Shown one piece after another: positions 1 through 5,650 of a DNA stretch of 9,987 nt. Positions within the stretch are counted from its first letter, which is position 1, and the number at the start of each line of letters is the position of its first letter. Both the position numbers and the translations under genes were made by a program. Source of the DNA: Burkholderiaceae bacterium (GTDB lineage: Bacteria > Pseudomonadota > Gammaproteobacteria > Burkholderiales > Burkholderiaceae); the NCBI GenBank assembly GCA_017998575.1, contig JAGOCV010000135.1, positions 1 to 9,987 on the forward strand, in the 5' to 3' direction. The notes beneath the pieces were generated by a model that was given only the letters and a program-made list of their open reading frames with translations, ran no database searches and was not told the DNA's origin.

Positions 1-2
1 CA

Positions 3-971
3 TCACGTTCGAGTGACGCCGCCGCCCAGCCGGTGCAGTGCCAGGTCACGGAACAGCCGCGCCGTGGGTCGCATCGGGAGGGCCTCGTTCCAGATCATGC
101 CCACCGAGTCGCGGGCATCGGGCACTGCCACAGGCAGCACCGTGCCTGCCGGCGCAGCCAGGTGGCGCAGCGCGACACGGCGCGGCACCAGGGTCACCCA
201 GGGTCCGCGCGCGAACAGTTCCGAGACCATAGCCATGTCGCTGGTCTCCACGTACTGCGAGGGTAGGGGCAGTCGCCGCGCGGCCAGCACCTGTTGCAGG
301 TGATCGCGCATCAACGTGCCGGGCACCGGCAGGCACCAGCGCTGCTGCACCAGGTCTTTCCAGCCGACCGAGGCCGCCTTGGCCAGCGGATGGCTGGCGC
401 TGGCGGCCACTACCACGTCGTCGCCGAGCACCGTGGCCTTGGCCAGGCGCGACTGCACGATGTCGGTCGAGAGGCGGGCGAACAGCAGCTGGATCTTTCC
501 GTCGTCGAGCAGTTCGCGCAGATGGCTGGAGGAGCCTTCGATCAGGCTGATGCGCACCTGCGGGTACAGCCGTGAGAACTCGGTGATGGTCTCCGCCACG
601 AAAGGGTTGGTCGAGATCGCGCGCAGGCCCAGGCTCAATTCGCCCTGGTAGCCGCTGCGCAGCCCGTCGACCACGTCGACCAGGCCCTGCATCTCGGCCG
701 TGACGGCGCGTGCGCAGGTCAACACGGCTTCGCCGAGCGGCGTCAGGCGCACCCAGCCCCGGCCGCGCTCGAACAGCGGTTCGCCGAACACTTCCTCGAC
801 TTCGGCCAAGGCCTTGGACACGGCGGCTGCGCTCACGTGCAGGCGCGCGGCGGCCTGCGTGAGGTTGTCGGCCTCGTGCACGGCGAGGACGATGCGCAGG
901 TGGCGCAGCTTGAGGGCGGGCAGCAGCGTGCCCGTGCGGGGGGCAGGCGCGTCCGGCTGCGGCCGGCTCAC
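3..971 (-). CDS. LysR-family transcriptional regulator
   Basis: DNA-binding regulator of the LysR family, 322 residues, a normal length. Residues about 21-82 form the winged helix-turn-helix: the recognition region reads LTQAAARLHVSAAAVSKAL, followed by the family's typical FGEPLFERG and LTPLGE segments. Residues about 108-310 form the effector-binding domain, beginning ELSLGLRAIS. The start is GTG at 971; its G, T and G overlap the TGA stop of the upstream peptidase gene (GTGA). No Shine-Dalgarno sequence is visible before it, so translation probably depends on the upstream gene. The N-terminal 20 residues before the helix-turn-helix are proline-rich and somewhat longer than usual. Its target cannot be read from the sequence: LysR regulators usually control an adjacent divergent gene, but here the regulator sits second in an operon and the DNA downstream lies outside the window. 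The family call is firm; no specific ortholog is claimed. Confidence 0.93.
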   Translation of the reverse strand: MSRPQPDAPAPRTGTLLPALKLRHLRIVLAVHEADNLTQAAARLHVSAAAVSKALAEVEEVFGEPLFERGRGWVRLTPLGEAVLTCARAVTAEMQGLVDVVDGLRSGYQGELSLGLRAISTNPFVAETITEFSRLYPQVRISLIEGSSSHLRELLDDGKIQLLFARLSTDIVQSRLAKATVLGDDVVVAASASHPLAKAASVGWKDLVQQRWCLPVPGTLMRDHLQQVLAARRLPLPSQYVETSDMAMVSELFARGPWVTLVPRRVALRHLAAPAGTVLPVAVPDARDSVGMIWNEALPMRPTARLFRDLALHRLGGGVTRT

Positions 972-1606
972 GGCTGGGGTTGCTCGATCGGCAGGCGAAC
1001 CGGCAGGGTGGCGGAGAGGGTCTGCGCGGCGCCGGTGGCGGCCACCGTGGCGGGGGCGTCACTGGCCACGCGGCGCGCGCCGTCGAAGCGGCGGTCCCAG
1101 TAGCTGGTATGCATGCTCTCCACGCGCACCTGGGCACCCGGGCGCGGCGAGTGGATGAATTTGCCGTCGCCCACGTAAATGCCGACGTGGCTGAAGGCGC
1201 GGCGCAGGGTGTTGAAGAAAACCAGATCGCCGGGCTGGAGTTCGTTGCGGTCGATGGTCTGTGTCGCGGCAGCCTGCTGCTCGGCACGACGCGGCAGCAC
1301 GAGGCCCAGAGTCTGCTCGTACATCGCGCGCACGAAGCCGCTGCAGTCGAAGCCACCGGCGTCAGCGGAATTGCCGCCGCGCTTGTAGGGCACGCCCAGC
1401 GAGCCCATTGCGGTAACCACCAGTTCGGCCGTGCGTTGCTGCACGGTCTGGCCCATCTGCTGCAACTGGCCGATCAGGCCGCGGTCGGCGAGGAACTTGT
1501 TCATCTCGTCCGGGCTCGCATTCTGGGCGCCCGCCGGCGCTGCGCACGCACCCGTGGCGAGGCCCAAGGCCAGCGACAGGGTGAGAGCAGTGCGGCGGAT
1601 TTGCAT
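968..1606 (-). CDS. Secreted NlpC/P60 (C40) peptidoglycan endopeptidase
   Basis: Cell-wall hydrolase of the NlpC/P60 family, expected to cut peptide stems of murein in the periplasm. It has 212 residues from ATG at 1606. Residues 1-28 look like a signal peptide (basic RR at 4-5, hydrophobic core, probable cleavage after AGA). The catalytic domain spans about 60-180: the nucleophile is C88 in GGFDCSGFVRAMYE, the base is H140 in FSHVGIYVGDG, and H152 in FIHSP is the likely third polar residue. The LQPGDLVFF strand is also present. The C-terminal 30 residues are Ala/Pro-rich with no recognised domain. An in-frame GTG at 1633 would add nine residues before the signal peptide and overlaps a promoter-like sequence, so ATG 1606 is preferred although it lacks a Shine-Dalgarno sequence. 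C21 is not in a convincing lipobox (TGAC), so a soluble periplasmic protein is likelier than a lipoprotein. It overlaps the LysR gene by four bases. Confidence 0.92.
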   Translation of the reverse strand: MQIRRTALTLSLALGLATGACAAPAGAQNASPDEMNKFLADRGLIGQLQQMGQTVQQRTAELVVTAMGSLGVPYKRGGNSADAGGFDCSGFVRAMYEQTLGLVLPRRAEQQAAATQTIDRNELQPGDLVFFNTLRRAFSHVGIYVGDGKFIHSPRPGAQVRVESMHTSYWDRRFDGARRVASDAPATVAATGAAQTLSATLPVRLPIEQPQP

Positions 1607-1616
1607 GTCGGCGCAG

Positions 1617-1646
1617 AGGATACAGTCGCTCACAAGACGGTGTCAA
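1617..1646 (-). promoter_or_regulatory. Candidate sigma70 promoter of the peptidase-LysR pair
   Basis: On the minus strand a perfect -35 TTGACA (1646-1641) is followed after 18 bases by TATCCT (1622-1617), four of six matches to the -10 consensus. Transcription would begin around 1609-1611, only three to five bases before the ATG at 1606, giving an almost leaderless mRNA. This fits the missing ribosome binding site. Predicted by eye only. Confidence 0.45.
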
Positions 1647-1662
1647 CTTCAAGCTGGTTCTT

Positions 1663-1683
1663 CAATAGCATTGCAAACTATTG
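1663..1683. promoter_or_regulatory. Inverted repeat in divergent promoter region (possible operator)
   Basis: CAATAG (1663-1668) and CTATTG (1678-1683) are perfect 6-base inverted copies separated by nine bases. They lie in the only AT-rich stretch of the 92-base region between the divergent peptidase and sugar dehydrogenase genes, 15 bases before the dehydrogenase ATG. The position suits an operator or part of the plus-strand promoter. The arms are short, and no regulator can be assigned. Confidence 0.3.
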
Positions 1684-1689
1684 TTTTGT

Positions 1690-1695
1690 AAGGAA
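1690..1695 (+). promoter_or_regulatory. Ribosome binding site deciding the dehydrogenase start
   Basis: AAGGAA lies three bases before ATG 1699, its GG five bases before it. It supports this start over the in-frame TTG at 1681, which lies upstream of it and would add six residues ahead of the signal peptide. Confidence 0.7.
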
Positions 1696-1698
1696 TTT

Positions 1699-2838
1699 AT
1701 GCAGACGTCGCGTTTTCTCGCCCGTACTTTTACAGCTTGGGTAGGCCTGTCGCTCTTGACGAGCGCTGCCGCAGCGACAGCGCAAGTGGCCGTCCGGGCC
1801 GAGCCCGTTGCCACTGGGCTGGACAGCCCGTGGGCCGTCGCCTTCCTGCCGCAGGGGCGCTTCCTGGTCACCGAACGCACGGGTCAGATGCGCATCGTGC
1901 AGCCCGACGGCCGTAAGGGCGAACCCATCGCCGGCCTGCCGAAGCTGGCCGTGGGCGGGCAGGGCGGCCTGCTCGACGTGGTGCTCGACTCGGCCTTCGA
2001 CCGCAACCGTCAGCTCTACTTCTGCTACAGCGAGCCCGACGAGAAGGACGCCAGCCTCAACAGCACTGCCATGGCGAGTGCGAAGCTCTCGGCCGATGGT
2101 TCGCGGCTCGAAGAGGTAAAAGTGCTGTTCAGCCAGCGACCGCGCTTCAACAGCCGCCTGCACTTCGGTTGCCGCATCGTCGAGGCGCTCGACGGCACGC
2201 TGTTCCTTTCGCTGGGAGAGCGCAGCACGCAGATGCAGCATGCGCAGCGGCTCGATTCGCACCTGGGCAAGGTGGTGCGTGTGAACAAGGACGGCAGCGT
2301 GCCCAAGGACAACCCCTTCGTCGGCCGCAGCGACGCGCGGCCCGAGATCTGGAGCTGGGGACACCGCAATTCGCAGGGGGCGGCCCTGGCGCCCGATGGC
2401 ACCTACTGGATGCACGAGCACGGCCCGCAGGGCGGCGACGAAATCAACGTGCCGCAGGCCGGCCGAAACTACGGCTGGCCGCTCATCACCTATGGCGAGC
2501 GCTATGGCGGCGGCAACGTGACGGACGGCAGCACGCAGCGCGAAGGTCTGGAGCAGCCATTGCACCAGTGGACGCCTTCGATCGCACCTTCCGGCATGGC
2601 CTTCGTCACCAGCGACCGCTATGGCGACGCGCTCAAGGGTCGGCTGCTGGTGGGCTCGCTCAAGTTCCGCTACCTGGCCGCGCTCACGCTGGACGGCCGC
2701 AAGGTCACGGGCGAACAACGCCTGCTGCAAGACGTGAACCAACGCATCCGCGACGTACGCCAGGGTCCGGATGGCTACATCTATGTGCTGACCGACGGCT
2801 CTGGCGGCCGCCTGCTGCGGCTGCAGCCGGGCTCGTGA
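1699..2838 (+). CDS. Periplasmic PQQ-dependent aldose sugar dehydrogenase (YliI/Asd type)
   Basis: Soluble quinoprotein of the glucose/sorbosone dehydrogenase family, 379 residues, close to the length of E. coli YliI. The family oxidises aldose sugars in the periplasm with pyrroloquinoline quinone and calcium. Residues 1-29 are a signal peptide (hydrophobic core, cleavage probably after ATA). The six-bladed propeller starts at about 36 with ATGLDSPWAVAFLPQGRFLVTER. H155 in LHFGCRIV is the conserved histidine expected to act as catalytic base. The family signature GHRNSQGAAL (221-230), EHGPQGGDE (240-248) and GRNYGWP (255-261) is intact, followed by WTPSIAPSGMAF (291-302) and the last blade QGPDGYIYVLTD. 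No PQQ synthesis gene is in the window, so cofactor must come from elsewhere in the genome or from outside the cell. The true sugar substrate cannot be inferred. An isochorismatase-family gene follows 83 bases downstream. Confidence 0.92.
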   Translation: MQTSRFLARTFTAWVGLSLLTSAAAATAQVAVRAEPVATGLDSPWAVAFLPQGRFLVTERTGQMRIVQPDGRKGEPIAGLPKLAVGGQGGLLDVVLDSAFDRNRQLYFCYSEPDEKDASLNSTAMASAKLSADGSRLEEVKVLFSQRPRFNSRLHFGCRIVEALDGTLFLSLGERSTQMQHAQRLDSHLGKVVRVNKDGSVPKDNPFVGRSDARPEIWSWGHRNSQGAALAPDGTYWMHEHGPQGGDEINVPQAGRNYGWPLITYGERYGGGNVTDGSTQREGLEQPLHQWTPSIAPSGMAFVTSDRYGDALKGRLLVGSLKFRYLAALTLDGRKVTGEQRLLQDVNQRIRDVRQGPDGYIYVLTDGSGGRLLRLQPGS

Positions 2839-2865
2839 CGGGCGGCGCGGCGGCTGCGGTCTAAT
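2836..2865 (+). promoter_or_regulatory. Weak candidate promoter for the isochorismatase-family gene
   Basis: GTGACG (2836-2841) and TCTAAT (2860-2865) match four and five positions of the -35 and -10 consensus with an 18-base gap. They lie in the 83-base space after the dehydrogenase stop. Read-through from the dehydrogenase is an equal possibility. A 6-base hairpin (CCGGCG 2875-2880, CGCCGG 2891-2896) follows, without a T tract. Confidence 0.25.
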
Positions 2866-2921
2866 CGGGGGACGCCGGCGATGCAGACGCCGCCGGTTCG
2901 AATGACGAAAGAAAACGACCG

Positions 2922-3533
2922 ATGCTGCTCGACGCCGAACAATCCCAACTCGTGCTGGTGGACTACCAGCCCCGGCTCATGCCCGCCATTGCCGACGGCG
3001 CCCAGGTGATGGCCAATGCCGTGCGGCTGGCCCGCGCGGCCAGCCGGCTGCAGGTGCCCGTGTGGGGCACCGAGCAGAATCCTTCGAAGCTCGGCGAGAC
3101 CGATGCCGAGTTGCGTGCGCTGTTCTCGCGCACGCTGGCCAAGATGCAGTTCAGCGCTGTCGAAGAGGGCCTGGGCGAATGGCTGCAGCCCGCGCCCGTG
3201 GCGCGCGCGCCGCAGGGCAACGCCCGCAGCCTGCCCAAGCATCTGCAGAAGGCCGTGCCGCAGCAACCGCCGGGCCGTGAGCAGGTCGTGATCGCGGGCT
3301 GCGAAACCCATGTGTGCCTGCTGCAGACGGCGCTCGACCTGCTCGAGGACGAGTTCGACGTCTGGGTGGTGACCGACGCCTGTGGCTCGCGCACGGAGCG
3401 CAACCGCGACGCCGCCTTCGACCGCCTGGCCGGCGCGGGCGCCGAACTGGTCACCACCGAGATGGTGCTGTTCGAGTGGCTGCGTACGGCCGAGCATCCG
3501 CACTTCAAGGAAGTGCAGGCGCTGATCAAGTAA
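2922..3533 (+). CDS. Isochorismatase-family cysteine hydrolase
   Basis: Small alpha/beta hydrolase of the isochorismatase-like superfamily, 203 residues, usual length for a single-domain member. The Asp-Lys-Cys triad is visible: D14 in LVLVDYQ, K74 in LAKMQFSA and the nucleophile C132 in GCETHVCLLQTALDL. The downstream VVTDACGSRTERN segment is also typical. The spacing and the GCETHVC signature resemble the ISOC1/ISOC2 and YcaC-like groups more than nicotinamidase, but substrates of these groups are mostly unknown and no reaction is assigned. There is no signal peptide, so it should be cytoplasmic. The ATG at 2922 has only a poor purine-rich ribosome binding site (GAAAGAAAA at about 2907-2915). 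It lies 83 bases after the sugar dehydrogenase on the same strand; nothing in the sequence ties the two functions together. Confidence 0.88.
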   Translation: MLLDAEQSQLVLVDYQPRLMPAIADGAQVMANAVRLARAASRLQVPVWGTEQNPSKLGETDAELRALFSRTLAKMQFSAVEEGLGEWLQPAPVARAPQGNARSLPKHLQKAVPQQPPGREQVVIAGCETHVCLLQTALDLLEDEFDVWVVTDACGSRTERNRDAAFDRLAGAGAELVTTEMVLFEWLRTAEHPHFKEVQALIK

Positions 3534-3751
3534 CTGCGCGGCGCGCACGAACCGCGCTCGCGCCTGCGCGCGCCGGGCCGTGCTGCTGCGCGTCGTCGGC
3601 ATGCGCGCGGCGCGCTGCTCCGCCCGGACTTCATTCGTGCCACCGGCCCTGTCCGGTGTCAGCTTGCCGCAAGCGCGATTCCCATAATTAAGAATTCAGT
3701 TGGCCCGCATCCCGCCGCCGCCAGCAGAAATTCCAACAGGGAGACAACGCC
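3534..3751. other. Intergenic region upstream of prpE
   Basis: The longest stretch without a gene, 218 bases. Its first part (3534-3640) is very rich in CGCG runs with no supported ORF. CACCGG (3641-3646) and CCGGTG (3653-3658) form a 6-base hairpin with a 6-base loop but no T tract. An abrupt AT-rich island follows (3684-3699), containing CATAAT at 3683-3688, a likely -10 element for prpE; no good -35 is seen at proper spacing (TTGCCG at 3664-3669 is only 13 bases away). The region may separate the isochorismatase-family gene from prpE and hold the prpE promoter. Confidence 0.5.
3738..3743 (+). promoter_or_regulatory. Ribosome binding site of prpE
   Basis: AGGGAG ends eight bases before GTG 3752. 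It decides in favour of this GTG start, which also gives an N-terminus matching other PrpE proteins (YDDFHRRSVEQPDAFWAEQA). Confidence 0.75.
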
Positions 3752-5650
3752 GTGGGCGCTTACGATGACTTTCACCGCCGCTCGGTCGAGCAGCCGGATG
3801 CGTTCTGGGCTGAGCAGGCCGGCCTGATCGACTGGCACGCGCCGCCCACGCAGATCTGCGACTGGAGCCGTCCGCCGTTCGCGCGCTGGTTCGCCGGCGG
3901 CACCACCAATCTCTGCCACAACGCGGTTGACCGCCACCTGCCGGAGCGGGCGCAGCAACGGGCGCTGATCGCCGTTTCCACCGAAACCGGGCGGGAGCGC
4001 AGCTACACCTTCGCCGAACTGCACGACGAGGTGCAGCGCGCCGGCGCCATGCTGCGCGCGCTGGGGGTGCAGCGCGGTGACCGCGTGCTGATATACATGC
4101 CCATGATCGCCGAGGCCGTGTTCGCCATGTTGGCCTGTGCGCGCATCGGCGCCATCCATTGCGTGGTGTTCGGCGGCTTCGCGTCGGTATCGCTGGCCAG
4201 CCGCATTGACGATGCGCAGCCGCGCGTGATCGTGAGCGCCGACGCGGGCTCGCGCGCGGGCAAGGTCGTGCCCTACAAACCGCTGCTCGACGAAGCCATC
4301 CGCCTGGCCGCGCACAAACCCGAGGCGGTGGTGCTGGTGGAACGCGGTCTCGCTCCCATGCACCTGGTGCCGGGCCGCGACCATGCCTGGTCGGCGCTGC
4401 GCGAGCGGCACGCCGGTGTGCAGGTGCCGTGCGAGTGGCTGGATGCCACCGAGCCCAGCTACACCATCTACACCAGCGGCACCACCGGCAAGCCCAAGGG
4501 CGTGCAGCGCGACACCGGCGGCTACGCCGTGGCGCTGGCCGCCAGCATGAAGCACATCTTCTGCGGCTCACCGGGCGAGACCTACTTCTGCACCAGCGAC
4601 ATCGGCTGGGTGGTGGGCCACAGCTACATCGTCTACGGCCCGCTGATCGCCGGCATGGCCACCATCGTGTATGAGGGCCTGCCGGTGCGGCCCGACGGTG
4701 CCGTGTGGTGGAGCCTGGTCGAGAAGTACCAGGTGAGCGTAATGTTCAGCTCGCCCACGGCGGTGCGCGTGCTCAAGAAGCACGATGCGGCGTTGCTCAA
4801 GCGGCATGACCTGTCGAGCCTGCGTGCGCTGTTCCTGGCGGGGGAGCCGCTGGATGAGCCCACCGCACGCTGGATCAGCGAGGGCCTGGGCGTCCCCATC
4901 ATCGACAACTACTGGCAGACCGAGAGCGGCTGGCCCATCCTCACGCTGGCGCGCGGCGTCGAGAGCACGCCGGCGCGCTTCGGCAGCCCGGGCGTTCCGA
5001 TGTACGGCTACAAGCTCAAGCTGCTGCACGAAGGCACCGGCGACGAACTGTCCGAACCCGGCCAGAAGGGCGTGGTCGTCATCGAAGGCCCCACGCCGCC
5101 CGGTTTCATGCAGACCGTGTGGCGCGACGACGAGCGCTTCGTGCGCACCTACTGGGACAGCATCCCCGGCCGGCAGGTCTACAACACCTTCGATTGGGGC
5201 ATCCGAGACAAGGACGGCTACTTCTTCATCCTCGGCCGCACGGACGACGTGATCAACGTGGCCGGCCATCGGCTGGGCACACGCGAGATCGAGGAAAGCA
5301 TTGCCAGCCATCCGGCCGTGGCCGAAGTGGCGGTGGTCGGTGTGGCCGACACCCTCAAGGGCCAGGTCGCCATGGCCTTCGCCGTGGTGCGCGACCCGGC
5401 CACCGTGGCCGACGACGCGGCGCGCCAGCGGCTGGAAGGCGAAATCATGAAAGCCGTCGATACCCAGCTCGGCGCCGTTGCCCGGCCCGCGCGCGTGCGC
5501 TTCGTGAACGCACTGCCCAAGACGCGCAGCGGCAAGCTGCTGCGTCGCGCCATCCAGGCGGTGTGCGAGGGGCGCGACCCGGGCGACCTGACCACCATCG
5601 AGGACCCGACGGCGCTGCAGCAGGTCAGGGAGCAGGTGGCGGCGGGGTGA
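3752..5650 (+). CDS. prpE: Propionyl-CoA synthetase (propionate-CoA ligase)
   Basis: AMP-forming acyl-CoA synthetase that activates propionate through propionyl-adenylate to propionyl-CoA, the entry step of the methylcitrate pathway. It has 632 residues against 628 in E. coli PrpE, with similarity over the whole length as I recall that protein. The N-terminal ACAS domain includes PPFARWF and TNLCHNAVDRH (41-62). The ATP-binding P-loop is YTSGTTGKPKG (240-250), the adenylate motif YWQTE (387-391), and the hinge region DWGIRDKDGY through GRTDDVINVAGHRLGTREIEE. K595 in PKTRSGKLLRR is the catalytic lysine, which in Salmonella PrpE is controlled by acetylation. The tail EGRDPGDLTTIEDP is characteristic of PrpE and argues against acetyl-CoA synthetase. 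The start is GTG with a good ribosome binding site. No prpB, prpC, prpD or prpR is in the window, so it is an isolated copy here. Its last 26 bases overlap the convergent downstream gene. Confidence 0.96.
   Translation: MGAYDDFHRRSVEQPDAFWAEQAGLIDWHAPPTQICDWSRPPFARWFAGGTTNLCHNAVDRHLPERAQQRALIAVSTETGRERSYTFAELHDEVQRAGAMLRALGVQRGDRVLIYMPMIAEAVFAMLACARIGAIHCVVFGGFASVSLASRIDDAQPRVIVSADAGSRAGKVVPYKPLLDEAIRLAAHKPEAVVLVERGLAPMHLVPGRDHAWSALRERHAGVQVPCEWLDATEPSYTIYTSGTTGKPKGVQRDTGGYAVALAASMKHIFCGSPGETYFCTSDIGWVVGHSYIVYGPLIAGMATIVYEGLPVRPDGAVWWSLVEKYQVSVMFSSPTAVRVLKKHDAALLKRHDLSSLRALFLAGEPLDEPTARWISEGLGVPIIDNYWQTESGWPILTLARGVESTPARFGSPGVPMYGYKLKLLHEGTGDELSEPGQKGVVVIEGPTPPGFMQTVWRDDERFVRTYWDSIPGRQVYNTFDWGIRDKDGYFFILGRTDDVINVAGHRLGTREIEESIASHPAVAEVAVVGVADTLKGQVAMAFAVVRDPATVADDAARQRLEGEIMKAVDTQLGAVARPARVRFVNALPKTRSGKLLRRAIQAVCEGRDPGDLTTIEDPTALQQVREQVAAG

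Noticed and set aside
46..1356. 436-codon minus-strand open frame across the LysR and peptidase genes
   Set aside because: It is an alternate-frame shadow: the product is Arg/Pro/Ala-rich with no domain, while the overlapping frames encode clear family proteins.
1544..1606. Peptidase as a lipoprotein with lipidated C21
   Set aside because: The residues before the cysteine (TGA) do not fit the lipobox, which needs a Leu-like residue at -3; an ordinary signal peptidase site (AGA) follows shortly after.
1678..2742. 354-codon minus-strand frame antisense to the sugar dehydrogenase
   Set aside because: Typical antisense frame of GC-rich DNA; no recognisable motif, and the plus-strand gene has all its family signatures.
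3641..3658. CACCGG/CCGGTG hairpin as an intrinsic terminator
   Set aside because: The stem is only six base pairs and is followed by TCAGC rather than a T tract; recorded only as part of the intergenic region.
3752..5650. Acetyl-CoA synthetase (acs) as identity of the acyl-CoA ligase
   Set aside because: The N-terminal PPFARWF segment and the EGRDPGDLTTIEDP tail match PrpE specifically, and full-length similarity to PrpE is much closer.
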